Source of the DNA: Photobacterium phosphoreum
GTDB lineage: Bacteria; Pseudomonadota; Gammaproteobacteria; Enterobacterales; Vibrionaceae
Direction of reading: 5' to 3'
Assembly (NCBI RefSeq): GCF_002954725.1
Contig: NZ_MSCQ01000001.1
Coordinates: 2,504,074-2,568,073 of the forward strand
DNA length: 64,000 nucleotides
The translations under genes and the position numbers were made by a program. Shown here piece after piece: positions 31,358-40,537 of this stretch (positions are counted from its first letter, which is position 1; each line of letters opens with the position of its first letter). The notes beneath the pieces were generated by a model. The model was given only the letters and a program-made list of their open reading frames with translations, searched no databases and was not told the DNA's origin.

Positions 31358-33079
31358 TTATTGCATCACAATTTTTGGCGTCACAAAAATTAATAATTCA
31401 CGTTTTCCAAGCTCTTCCATTTTATGCCTAAATAATGCACCAAGTACGGGAATATCACCAAGAATAGGTACTTTACGAACCGTATTGTTGACTTGATTTT
31501 GATAAATACCACCTAATACGACAGTTTCACCATTGTTGACTAACACTTGAGTACCAATCCGCTGGGTCTTAATCGCCACCGCTGTACCTACCCCAGTGGG
31601 TACCTCTTCGCCTTTACTGTCTTGGGTCACTTCCAAGTCTAATACTAACTTATTATCAGGGGTAATTTGAGGCGTCACCATCAGGCTTAATACTGCCTTT
31701 TTAAAATCAACTGACACCGCACCACTTGATGATGCTTCTAGGTATGGAATTTCAGTACCTTGTTCAATATAAGCGGTTTTTTTGTTGGTCGTCATAAGAC
31801 GTGGGCTTGAGATAATTTCTGCTTTACGCTCTGACTGCAACGCTGACAATTCAAGATCTAATAATACATTACCTAACTTGGCCACTTGAAACGCAATACT
31901 AGAAGCCCCAGCTTGAGTCGCCCCTAAATTGACATTAAGAAAATCATCGACACTGGTGTCATCTAGCAATCCAGAACTGCCAAGGTTACCTTCAATTGAC
32001 CCACCAATAGTGGTATCACCATCGATACTCGATACTCCCCAGCGCACGCCAAGTTCATCGATATTACCTTCATCTATAGTGACAATACGTGCTTCAATTT
32101 GCACCTGCTTTACCGGAATATCTAATGCCAACACAATATCTTTAATGCTGGCGATATTATCTGGTGTATCTTTAATTATCAATGCGTTAGTTCGTTCATC
32201 AACATGCAGAGAGCCACGCTCAGACAACATTCCAACACCATCTGTTGAGCCACTTAGTAATGTTGAGATATCAGTGGCTTTAGCGTAATTAATTTGTATC
32301 AGTTCTGAACGTAAACTGGCTAATTCTTGCTGTTTACGCGCAGTTTCCATCACTTGATGCTCATTGGCAGCTAATTCAGCCTTAGGAGCAACCAATAATA
32401 CCGACCCTCGTACCCGTTTATCCAACCCTTTGGCTTGTAAGATAATGTCCAAGACTTGTGGCCATGGCACGTTATCTAATCGTAGCGTCACATTACCGCT
32501 GACAGTATCAGCGACCACTAAGTTAAAGTCATTATAGTCTGCGATTAACTGCAATACGTTACGGACGGGAATGTCTTGAAAATTGATTGAGATCGGCTTG
32601 CCCTTATAAGAAACATTGCTCTTATTGGTCGCAGAGGTTGCTTTAGGTTGCACCCGTTTAATTAACGTAACCTCAAGATTATTACCTCGAATACGATAAT
32701 CATAGTCATAGTCCCCACTCAGCTTAAACATAAACCGCGCCCCACTCGCTACATTACTGGTATCAATACTGTTAACGACTGTCGAAAAATCAACGACGTC
32801 TAGCGTGTATACTTGCTCATTGGTTAATTGAGTATCAAAGATATCTAGCTGTAACTGCTTGCCTTGGCGACGAAAATCGACCAATGATTGAGGCTGTTGT
32901 AACTTTATCGTTACCACTCCTCGGCCTTTACTATCACGACGAAACTCAATGTCTTGAACTTGATTAGTGACCCCACTCACTGGCGCAGCTGTGACGTTGG
33001 TTACGGTCAGTAAACCCCAACACATTAACCATACACTGGCGAAAATCTGGCGGCTAAGCCCCCACGTATTCCCTTTCAT
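31358..33079 (-). CDS. pilQ: Type IV pilus secretin PilQ
   Basis: PilQ forms the outer-membrane channel through which type IV pili leave the cell and, in competent vibrios, DNA enters. The 573 residues show a signal peptide (to about 31), one AMIN domain (about 40-125), a STN/N0 domain (ISINFQDIPVRNVLQLIADY, near 168), an N1 domain with HVDERTNALIIKDTP, and the C-terminal secretin domain with VEARIVTIDEGNIDELGVRW and the conserved end VPILGDIPVLGALFRH. It is the last gene of pilMNOPQ, 13 bp after pilP. Confidence 0.96.
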   Translation of the reverse strand: MKGNTWGLSRQIFASVWLMCWGLLTVTNVTAAPVSGVTNQVQDIEFRRDSKGRGVVTIKLQQPQSLVDFRRQGKQLQLDIFDTQLTNEQVYTLDVVDFSTVVNSIDTSNVASGARFMFKLSGDYDYDYRIRGNNLEVTLIKRVQPKATSATNKSNVSYKGKPISINFQDIPVRNVLQLIADYNDFNLVVADTVSGNVTLRLDNVPWPQVLDIILQAKGLDKRVRGSVLLVAPKAELAANEHQVMETARKQQELASLRSELIQINYAKATDISTLLSGSTDGVGMLSERGSLHVDERTNALIIKDTPDNIASIKDIVLALDIPVKQVQIEARIVTIDEGNIDELGVRWGVSSIDGDTTIGGSIEGNLGSSGLLDDTSVDDFLNVNLGATQAGASSIAFQVAKLGNVLLDLELSALQSERKAEIISSPRLMTTNKKTAYIEQGTEIPYLEASSSGAVSVDFKKAVLSLMVTPQITPDNKLVLDLEVTQDSKGEEVPTGVGTAVAIKTQRIGTQVLVNNGETVVLGGIYQNQVNNTVRKVPILGDIPVLGALFRHKMEELGKRELLIFVTPKIVMQ

Positions 33080-33092
33080 AACTCATCCTTGA

Positions 33093-33608
33093 TTAATGCT
33101 GAACTAAAGCCAGCTTTGCAGGCCGTGTTAGCCAACAACCTTTGCCATCGGGTAATGTTTCTTCTATTTCAATGAGCTTATCACTCACCTTTGTTACTTT
33201 GCCGCGATTAAGTCCGACAAACTGTCCCGGCTTAATTCTGACTAACTCACCTTTTGGGGTATAAACCAATCCCCATAATTGACGCTGATGGCCAATCGCT
33301 CCCTTCATTGTCAATTGCTCTAACGGAAAGGTTTCGAGCGCAGTTGGTTGATGAGCACTTGTTGGTTGCCAGCAACTAATATCGGCTTGCTTAGCGAGTA
33401 GTAATTCTGGTTTAGGACGTAAAAATGGTACCCGTTTACTGGTCATCACAAACGACTCAGCAACAAAAATATAAGGATCAGCCAATGGTTTTACTTTTGC
33501 TTTGGCATTGGTGTGGGTTTTAGCTATAAACTGCTCAACCGAATCGGTATTGGCCTGACACCCCATTAATCCGAATCCTAACGGTAACAGCCATAAAAGT
33601 GTTCTCAT
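33093..33608 (-). CDS. pilP: Type IV pilus inner-membrane lipoprotein PilP
   Basis: PilP is a periplasmic lipoprotein linking the PilNO inner-membrane complex to the PilQ secretin. The 171 residues start with a signal peptide ending in LMGC (Cys17). An extended linker follows, then a beta domain (about 100-170: GAIGHQRQLWGLVYTPKGEL, VKPGQFVGLN-like IKPGQFVGLNRGKV). It sits between pilO and pilQ. Confidence 0.94.
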   Translation of the reverse strand: MRTLLWLLPLGFGLMGCQANTDSVEQFIAKTHTNAKAKVKPLADPYIFVAESFVMTSKRVPFLRPKPELLLAKQADISCWQPTSAHQPTALETFPLEQLTMKGAIGHQRQLWGLVYTPKGELVRIKPGQFVGLNRGKVTKVSDKLIEIEETLPDGKGCWLTRPAKLALVQH

Positions 33609-33618
33609 AAGATCCTCA

Positions 33619-34203
33619 TTATTGCGGGGTTTTAAAACGATAAGTGATTGCCGATACCGTCAACGACAATAACTCATCAAAGCCTTGGTTATCGACCCGC
33701 GCTAACTCAACATTGCGTAAATTAACAATTCGAGGCAGTCTTGCAATCGCTTCGGCAAACTGACCAATTTGTTGGTAAGAACCGGTTAATTGCATATTCA
33801 GCGGTAATTCATAATAAAGATCATGCTCTATTCGTGAAGCCCACTTAATCGACTGAAAAATCAACCCATTTTGAACACCGATATCATTAATACTGGCTAA
33901 TAGGCTTGCCAATTCTTGCTCTTCAGGTAACTGCTCAACCACTTCTTGATAACGGCGGTTAAGCTCAACCACTTGTTCTTTCACCCGTGGTAAGGCAGCA
34001 ACTTGGGCCGCTCGAGTCACTAACTGAGCCCGCAAGGTTATTTCTTGTTGTTTTTGCTGCTCGAGTTCTGCCGTTAAAGGGGTTAACCAATACCAATAAC
34101 CTAATGCTGATAACAATAACGTCACCAACAACGCAATTAAACCTTGCGGCAATAATGGCCATTCAGTGATTTCATCAAGCTCTAATTCGCGCCAATCAAT
34201 CAT
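33619..34203 (-). CDS. pilO: Type IV pilus assembly protein PilO
   Basis: PilO is a bitopic inner-membrane protein that pairs with PilN in the alignment subcomplex. The 194 residues have a short cytoplasmic N terminus (WRELELDEITEWPLLPQ), one membrane helix (about 23-43), a coiled coil (about 45-100) and a periplasmic ferredoxin-like domain (about 105-190: LPLNMQLTGSYQQIGQFAEA). Its start overlaps the pilN stop by 8 bp. Confidence 0.94.
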   Translation of the reverse strand: MIDWRELELDEITEWPLLPQGLIALLVTLLLSALGYWYWLTPLTAELEQQKQQEITLRAQLVTRAAQVAALPRVKEQVVELNRRYQEVVEQLPEEQELASLLASINDIGVQNGLIFQSIKWASRIEHDLYYELPLNMQLTGSYQQIGQFAEAIARLPRIVNLRNVELARVDNQGFDELLSLTVSAITYRFKTPQ

Positions 34204-34807
34204 TGTTTTTCTCCACTACGGCAGTAGGAAAGGTCGCTTTTAGCGGCTTGTTATCAATAGCTGGCGTTGTTAAATCAAAAGAAGCATTAAACTGTGATGT
34301 TTGTTGTTTATCTGCTCTTTTTGTTGTGACTAAAGAGTGCATTTCAATATTATTAAACCACGGCGATTGTTCTGCTTTACCTAACAATGCCGCTAAGTGA
34401 CCGTTAGTATCGCCAAAACCATCAACTTTAACCCGTTGCCTAGCTAAATTGACCCCATCAAGATACACCCCTGCTGGCACCACTTCAGGTAACTGATTAA
34501 GCAGTTGAGTGACTCGATTACGTGATAGCTGAATATCCACAATCACTTTTAATCGCAATTCAATCGCATCACGTTGTTTATCTAATTGAGGTAGAAACGC
34601 CAACCGCTGCTGCAAGCTGGTTAATTCTTGCTGTAATTGCTGATTACGACTCTGTTGCTGGCGTTGCTGGTTTTCAATGTATTCACCAATCGCGCCATTA
34701 CCCACAACAGCCAGTGCAACACTCGCTACCAGCAACCCAACAAAACGCTGTTTATGTTGTTTACGTCGCTGCTCACGCCACGGCAATAAATTGAGTTTAT
34801 CGATCAT
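34196..34807 (-). CDS. pilN: Type IV pilus assembly protein PilN
   Basis: PilN binds cytoplasmic PilM through its N-terminal peptide and dimerises with PilO in the periplasm. The 203 residues begin with the PilM-binding motif INLLPWR-like DKLNLLPWREQRRKQ, then a membrane helix (about 22-42), a coiled coil and a periplasmic domain. It overlaps pilM by ATGA and pilO by 8 bp, indicating coupled translation. Confidence 0.94.
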   Translation of the reverse strand: MIDKLNLLPWREQRRKQHKQRFVGLLVASVALAVVGNGAIGEYIENQQRQQQSRNQQLQQELTSLQQRLAFLPQLDKQRDAIELRLKVIVDIQLSRNRVTQLLNQLPEVVPAGVYLDGVNLARQRVKVDGFGDTNGHLAALLGKAEQSPWFNNIEMHSLVTTKRADKQQTSQFNASFDLTTPAIDNKPLKATFPTAVVEKNND

Positions 34808-35781
34808 GCTAGCCCCCGCAATGCTAACCCCGTCGCGACAGCATACTGACTCGACATTGAGTGAGGTAATTCAACATTCTTGGCACAACTAAAATGCTGA
34901 AATGGGCTCACCCATACCACATCAAGACCAATTAAACGCTGCAACAATGATGCCGACACTGAATCTTGCCCACCACCGCATAACCATAACCCTTTGATGC
35001 CACTACGCGGGTGAGTCGAGTTATACAATTGAATTTGGCGCTTTAGTTGCTCAGCTAACTGTTTGGTAAATTGCTCGGCATTATTACTGCTAAGCAACGT
35101 CGTACCGTCTTGGTTGTCAAACATACCAATCCCAAACCGAATTTCACGGTGATAGGCAGCACTACCTTGTGGCTTCATACAAAATTCTGTATGCCGTTTA
35201 CCCACATCAACCACCGCCCATTGATTATAATGGCTACCCATCTCAGCAAGATGTTCAGTCAACCATAATAAAGCATGGGTCTGTAACTCCATGATCTTAG
35301 GTTTAAAGCCCAATTTAAGCAGCACATTGACCCGGTTATCGATCGTTTCTTTACGTGAAGCAAACACTTGGAAGGGTGTGGTTGCTACATCACTAAAACG
35401 ATCGCTAATTAAAGGAAAATAATCAAACCACAGTTCTTCGACAGGAAACGGCGAGGCCGCGCCTAATGCTTGCACTATCGCGAACTCAGCTTCTTCTTCA
35501 CTGAGGTTTGTACCTAATTGAACAACTTTGCTGATTACCGCACTATCGGGTAAGGCTAAGGTCACGGTTTTGGCTTGCCATGGTAATTGCTTTTTAATTT
35601 GACGCATTGCTGACAACAACTCAGCATTATTCACGCTATGCTGATCGTTTATCATGGTTTTATTCAACTCAACCTCAACAAACGCAGCCAACTCAAACAG
35701 CTCTTTTTTTTGTTGCAGAACCACAGCCTTTATACTGTGGTTACCTATATCTACCCCAACACTTAATGGGTTCCGAAACAT
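34804..35781 (-). CDS. pilM: Type IV pilus assembly protein PilM
   Basis: PilM is an actin-fold (FtsA-like) cytoplasmic ATPase that anchors PilN. The 325 residues show the phosphate-1 motif VGVDIGNHSIKAVVL near residue 8, the second phosphate loop AVVDVGKRHTEF and the adenosine-motif LWLCGGGQDSVSA. It is the first gene of pilMNOPQ and is divergent from mrcA, with 148 bp between, the standard proteobacterial layout. Confidence 0.95.
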   Translation of the reverse strand: MFRNPLSVGVDIGNHSIKAVVLQQKKELFELAAFVEVELNKTMINDQHSVNNAELLSAMRQIKKQLPWQAKTVTLALPDSAVISKVVQLGTNLSEEEAEFAIVQALGAASPFPVEELWFDYFPLISDRFSDVATTPFQVFASRKETIDNRVNVLLKLGFKPKIMELQTHALLWLTEHLAEMGSHYNQWAVVDVGKRHTEFCMKPQGSAAYHREIRFGIGMFDNQDGTTLLSSNNAEQFTKQLAEQLKRQIQLYNSTHPRSGIKGLWLCGGGQDSVSASLLQRLIGLDVVWVSPFQHFSCAKNVELPHSMSSQYAVATGLALRGLA

Positions 35782-35929
35782 CCGTGTTATGCTCCCATGT
35801 GGCGAAAAAACAAACTATTTCGAATAAACATCATCAACGGCATTAATTATTTTTTTGTTATCTTTATACTTGAAGGTAAAAGATAATAGATAATGACCGC
35901 CAGAACGATGGCGTAACGGGAAATCTCAA

Positions 35930-38533
35930 GTGAAGTTCATAAAGCGATTACTAATACTTGCAATAATTTGCATCATTCTTGGAGTGGGTACAATTTTTGG
36001 TTTTTATTTATACCTAAAACCAGACCTTCCTGATGTTGCTAAATTAAAAAATGTCGAGCTACAAACACCGCTAAGGGTGTACAGTGCCGATGGCGAACTG
36101 ATCTCACAATTTGGTGAGAAACGCCGCATTCCATTAACACTCAAGCAAATGCCTCCTTTGTTGATCGATGGTTTTATTGCGACCGAAGACAGTCGTTTTT
36201 ATGAACATCATGGCGTTGATCCAATTGGTATCGCACGAGCCGCTTTTGTGATGATAACCACAGGTCACGCACGTCAAGGTGCGAGTACTATCACGCAGCA
36301 ACTTGCACGAAACTTCTTCCTGTCCAATAAAAGAACTTTCTCACGTAAAATTAGAGAAGCCTTTATTGCGATTCATATCGAGCAAATTTTAACTAAAGAT
36401 CAAATTCTTGACCTTTATCTAAATAAAATTTACCTCGGCTACCGTGCTTACGGTGTCGGTGCTGCTGCACAAGTTTACTTCGGTAAAAGTGTTGATCAGC
36501 TGACGTTAAGTGAAATGGCAGTGATTGCAGGTTTGCCGAAAGCGCCTTCAACCATGAATCCGATTTACTCAATCGATCGCGCGACAACTCGTCGTAATGT
36601 GGTACTTGATCGAATGTATAAAGAAGGCTACATCACTCAAGCACAAATGGATCAAGCACGTTCAGAGCCGATTGTTTCCCATTACCACCGCGCTGAAATT
36701 CAACTGTATGCACCATATGTTGCAGAACGAGCACGTGCGTGGATGGTTAATCGCTATGGTGAAGATGCTTACACCAAAGGGATGGATGTTTACACCACCA
36801 TTAATGCTAAATTACAGCATGCCGCTCAGCAATCCGCGGTTGATAACCTGTTAAATTACGATGAACGACATGGGTATCGTGGTGCAACAGCGGTGTTATG
36901 GAAACCGGGACAAACGCCACTGAATGCTAACCAAATCGTTGAGAAGTTAAGTAGCCAACCAACTTATGGTGAATTGGTGCCAGCCGTGGTTACCAAGGTG
37001 AATCCGCAAACAGCGATTGTGGTTACCAAGCCAGGCGAAACCGTGACCCTCAACTGGGATGGTATGAAATGGGCGCGTAAATTCCTTACCGATAAAGCCC
37101 AAGGCCCTGCTCCAACAACAGCGGCTCAAATTTTAACGGCAGGTCAACAGATTTGGGTTCAAAATAAAGCCACAACTGTCGCAGCAACAGCGGATGCCGC
37201 AGCAGTAACCACAAACCATTGGGTATTAAGCCAAGTACCAGGTGCCAATACCTCGTTTGTCGCAATGTCACCGAATAATGGTGCGATATTGGCAATGGTC
37301 GGCGGTTTTAACTATACCCAAAGTAAATTTAACCGTGCCACTCAATCAATTCGTCAGGTAGGTTCAGGCATTAAGCCGTTTATTTACTCAGCAGCGATTC
37401 AAAAAGGGATGACATTAGCCACCCTGATTAATGATGCGCCGATTACCAAATGGGATAAGTGGCAAGGCACTGCATGGCGACCAAAGAATGCTGATGGCCG
37501 TTACGGTGGCCCAACCCGTGCACGTATTGGTCTGGCGCGTTCAATCAACGTCATGGCGATTCGCGTATTACGACTGGCTGGTTTAGATTACACCATTAAC
37601 TACCTGACTCGATTTGGCTTTAAACGCTCAGATCTGCCTCACGCAGAACCATTAGCGTTAGGTGCGGGTAGTTTAACTCCACTGGAATTAGCCCAAGGTT
37701 ATTCTGTGTTTGCCAATGGTGGTTATGCGGTGAAACCGTTCTTAATCGGTAAAGTGGATAATAGTAATGGTGAATTGATCTACAGCGCCAATCCAAAAAT
37801 TGTCTGTAATGATGTTTGTCAAAGCCAAAATCCACAAGCAAAAATGCAAGTAGCATTGGCGACAGCAGCAGCTACCACAGCTGAAAATACACCAGCAGAT
37901 CAAAAACCAGTTGCACCTGTAACGGAAAAGCCAACATTAGCGCAACTAGAACAAGTGATCACACCACCAGCGGTACGTTATGCACCAGCAGTGATCAGCG
38001 AGCAAAATGCGTTCCTTGTTCGTCAAATGTTAACCAGTAATATTTGGGGTGAACCGGGTCATCTTTATGGCACAGGCTTTAGAGCTCGCGTGCTAGGTCG
38101 TCATGATATAGGCGGTAAAACAGGTACAACCAATGACTCAAAAGATGCTTGGTACACCGGCTTTGGTCCTAATATGGTTGCCACTACCTGGGTAGGTTTT
38201 GATGACCACCGTCATGCTCTTGGGCGGACGAGTTTTAATAAAAACTTAGGTAAAAACCAAACTACAGGTGGTGAATACGGTGGCAATGCTGCCCAACCAG
38301 CATGGATTGATTTCATGCGTACCGCACTGAAAAACACCCCAGAACAGCCATTGCAAATTCCAGCAGATATCGTCAAAGTACGTATCGACCGTGCAACGGG
38401 TAAACTGTCAGATCGTGATGATGCCAGTTCAATGTATGAATACTTCATCAAGGGTACAGAGCCAACGCAATCAGCAAGCCAAGTCAATTCAGAACAGAAA
38501 TTTGATGCGGAAACAGCAGAAGAGTTGTTCTAA
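35930..38533 (+). CDS. mrcA: Penicillin-binding protein 1A
   Basis: A class A PBP that polymerises and cross-links peptidoglycan. The 867 residues have an N-terminal membrane helix (about 7-29), a GT51 glycosyltransferase domain with catalytic E86 in ATEDSRFYEHHGVD and RQGASTITQQLARN, an OB-like insert, and the transpeptidase domain with nucleophile S479 (SGIK), the SxN motif near SIN in LARSINVMAIR, and K730 in GGKTGTTNDSKDAW. The start is GTG at 35930; the ribosome site is weak (CGGGAA). It is divergent from pilM and ends at a strong terminator. Confidence 0.96.
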   Translation: MKFIKRLLILAIICIILGVGTIFGFYLYLKPDLPDVAKLKNVELQTPLRVYSADGELISQFGEKRRIPLTLKQMPPLLIDGFIATEDSRFYEHHGVDPIGIARAAFVMITTGHARQGASTITQQLARNFFLSNKRTFSRKIREAFIAIHIEQILTKDQILDLYLNKIYLGYRAYGVGAAAQVYFGKSVDQLTLSEMAVIAGLPKAPSTMNPIYSIDRATTRRNVVLDRMYKEGYITQAQMDQARSEPIVSHYHRAEIQLYAPYVAERARAWMVNRYGEDAYTKGMDVYTTINAKLQHAAQQSAVDNLLNYDERHGYRGATAVLWKPGQTPLNANQIVEKLSSQPTYGELVPAVVTKVNPQTAIVVTKPGETVTLNWDGMKWARKFLTDKAQGPAPTTAAQILTAGQQIWVQNKATTVAATADAAAVTTNHWVLSQVPGANTSFVAMSPNNGAILAMVGGFNYTQSKFNRATQSIRQVGSGIKPFIYSAAIQKGMTLATLINDAPITKWDKWQGTAWRPKNADGRYGGPTRARIGLARSINVMAIRVLRLAGLDYTINYLTRFGFKRSDLPHAEPLALGAGSLTPLELAQGYSVFANGGYAVKPFLIGKVDNSNGELIYSANPKIVCNDVCQSQNPQAKMQVALATAAATTAENTPADQKPVAPVTEKPTLAQLEQVITPPAVRYAPAVISEQNAFLVRQMLTSNIWGEPGHLYGTGFRARVLGRHDIGGKTGTTNDSKDAWYTGFGPNMVATTWVGFDDHRHALGRTSFNKNLGKNQTTGGEYGGNAAQPAWIDFMRTALKNTPEQPLQIPADIVKVRIDRATGKLSDRDDASSMYEYFIKGTEPTQSASQVNSEQKFDAETAEELF

Positions 38534-38553
38534 TTATCACCCCTAAATAAAAA

Positions 38554-38580
38554 AGAGCGCTAATCAGCGCTCTTTTTTTT
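38554..38580. terminator. Bidirectional terminator between mrcA and oxyR
   Basis: Stem AGAGCGCT / AGCGCTCT (38554-38561, 38566-38573), loop AATC, followed by eight T. An A-rich left flank allows use by oxyR on the minus strand. Confidence 0.92.
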
Positions 38581-38614
38581 GTTTGAAATTTCATAGCCCT
38601 TACAGCACGAAAAA

Positions 38615-39526
38615 CTATTTCTGAATATGATTGGCAAAAATTTGTGGCATTTTAGACTTAATCACTTCAGCCAATTTTTCATAACGCGACTTTAATGGTG
38701 AGCCAGGACGGTAGGCTAACGTAATCAACCGAGTGGGTTGCGGATGCTCAGCTGCAATATAACAAACCCCATCACGGCAATGTTCTTTCGGCGTTGCTAA
38801 TTGTGGCAATAACGTGATCCCACTGCCTGCGGCAACCATATTGCGTAGTGTTTCAAGGCTAGTGGCTTTAAAACGCCCATCATCACGCGCGCCTGCTGCA
38901 AAACAAAACCCTAATGCTTGATTACGCAAACAGTGACCATCTTCCAACATCAGTAAGGTTTCACCGTGTAAGCGTGACATATCAATTTCTTGCTCTTGTG
39001 CCCACGGGTGAGTTTCTGGCACCGCTAACATCATCGGCTCGTCATACAATGGCAATTCGATAAAAGGTTCACTTTCTTTGACTGCGGCTAAAATCATGCA
39101 ATCTAGTTTGCCTTCTTCTAACTGCTGTACTAATTGATGGGTTTGCGCTTCATGTAAAAATAATTCTAGTTCAGGAAACGCTTCTTTTAAGGTCGGAATA
39201 ATTTGCGGCAATAAATATGGACCTACGGTTGGAATAAAGCCAATATGTAACGGCCCAGCCATGCTTTCTCCTTGCAAACTAGCAAGTTCGGTCAATATTT
39301 TGACCTCAAGCAACACTTTTTGAGCTTGGGCGACTAAACTCAATCCCGCATCGGTAAAAAGCACGCGACGACTGGTTCGTTCTAACAGCGATACCCCAAG
39401 TTCATCTTCTAATTTACGAATTTGACCACTTAAGGTTGGCTGACTGACATAACAGGCTTCAGCAGCTTTGCGAAAATGTTTATGTTCAGACAGGGCGACA
39501 AGGTACTCAAGATCTCGAATATTCAT
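38615..39526 (-). CDS. oxyR: Hydrogen peroxide-sensing regulator OxyR
   Basis: A LysR-type activator of peroxide defence. The 303 residues have the N-terminal helix-turn-helix (KAAEACYVSQPTLSGQIRKL, about 20-39) and the redox pair C199 and C208 in EDGHCLRNQALGFC, at the exact E. coli numbering. ATG at 39526. It is divergent from the peroxiredoxin-glutaredoxin gene, and an OxyR box (39542-39578) begins 16 bp before its start, implying autorepression together with control of the target. Confidence 0.97.
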   Translation of the reverse strand: MNIRDLEYLVALSEHKHFRKAAEACYVSQPTLSGQIRKLEDELGVSLLERTSRRVLFTDAGLSLVAQAQKVLLEVKILTELASLQGESMAGPLHIGFIPTVGPYLLPQIIPTLKEAFPELELFLHEAQTHQLVQQLEEGKLDCMILAAVKESEPFIELPLYDEPMMLAVPETHPWAQEQEIDMSRLHGETLLMLEDGHCLRNQALGFCFAAGARDDGRFKATSLETLRNMVAAGSGITLLPQLATPKEHCRDGVCYIAAEHPQPTRLITLAYRPGSPLKSRYEKLAEVIKSKMPQIFANHIQK

Positions 39527-39541
39527 TAGCTAAGGTTACCA

Positions 39542-39578
39542 ATAGGAATTAACTATCAAAACCATAGCAGTAAACGAT
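39542..39578. promoter_or_regulatory. OxyR binding site with four ATAG/CTAT half-sites
   Basis: The order is ATAG-N7-CTAT-N7-ATAG-N7-CGAT, at 39542, 39553, 39564 and 39575. This is the full four-element OxyR consensus spacing with one mismatch in the last element. It lies between oxyR and its peroxiredoxin target. Confidence 0.85.
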
Positions 39579-39685
39579 TAGAACTATCAAGAGTAAAATC
39601 GCATAATTACTTCATCAATATGGAGAACATATTTACGAAGCTCCGATTGCATTAAATTAATTTATATTTTTTAAGGAATCACATT

Positions 39686-40414
39686 ATGTTCGCATCTAAA
39701 GAAGGTCAGCCAGTACCTCAAGTTACTTTCCACACTCGCAAAGGCGATCAGTGGATTGATGTAACAACTAATGAGTTATTTGCTAATAAAACAGTGGTTG
39801 TATTTAGCCTACCAGGCGCATTTACACCAACATGTTCTTCTAGCCACCTACCTCGTTATAACGAGTTAGCATCAGTATTTGCTGATAACGGCGTTGACGA
39901 CATTCTATGTGTATCGGTTAACGATACGTTCGTAATGAATGCATGGAAAGCAGATCAAGAAGCAGCAAACATCACTTTTATCCCTGATGGTAACGGTGAA
40001 TTCACTAACGGCATGGGCATGTTAGTTGAAAAAGATGACATCGGTTTTGGTGCGCGTTCATGGCGTTACAGCATGCTAGTGAAAAACGGCATCGTTGAAA
40101 AAATGTTTGTTGAAAACGAAGAACCAGGCGACCCGTTCAAAGTATCTGACGCAGATACGATGCTGAACTACATTGCACCAGAACAAAAACTACAAGAATC
40201 AATCACTGTATTCTCTAAGCCAGGTTGTCCTTTCTGTGTGAAAGCCAAACAGAATCTGATCGACAAAGGTCTACAGTATGAAGAAATTATTTTAGGTAAA
40301 GATGCGACCACAGTTTCTTTACGTGCCATTACTGGTCGTAGTACTGTTCCTCAAGTATTCATTGGCGGTAAACACATTGGTGGCAGCGAAGATCTAGAAA
40401 TTTTCTTAGGCTAA
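39686..40414 (+). CDS. Peroxiredoxin-glutaredoxin fusion (Prx5 hybrid)
   Basis: A glutathione-dependent peroxidase in which the reductant is built in. Residues 1-165 form a Prx5-type peroxiredoxin with peroxidatic C50 in [16 protein letters not shown]. Residues 170-242 form a glutaredoxin with CPFC (C181, C184) and the glutathione-binding [14 protein letters not shown]. Hybrids of this type are known from Haemophilus and vibrios. TAAGGAATC precedes ATG 39686. It is divergent from oxyR across an OxyR box and ends at a strong terminator. Confidence 0.96.
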   Translation: MFASKEGQPVPQVTFHTRKGDQWIDVTTNELFANKTVVVFSLPGAFTPTCSSSHLPRYNELASVFADNGVDDILCVSVNDTFVMNAWKADQEAANITFIPDGNGEFTNGMGMLVEKDDIGFGARSWRYSMLVKNGIVEKMFVENEEPGDPFKVSDADTMLNYIAPEQKLQESITVFSKPGCPFCVKAKQNLIDKGLQYEEIILGKDATTVSLRAITGRSTVPQVFIGGKHIGGSEDLEIFLG

Positions 40415-40440
40415 TCTTCCACTAGTAGACCGTTACTAAA

Positions 40441-40474
40441 AAGCCCTCACTTCAGCTTGAAGTGAGGGCTTTTT
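40441..40474. terminator. Terminator between the Prx-Grx gene and argH
   Basis: A 14-bp perfect stem (40441-40454, 40458-40471) with core AGCCCTCACTTCA, a 3-base loop and T5 on the right; A5 on the left makes it usable from argH too. Confidence 0.92.
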
Positions 40475-40537
40475 GCCATTGTTGTTACTATTAAGAGCTA
40501 ATTACGATTAAGAGCTGAAAGCAGCCATAACGATCCG

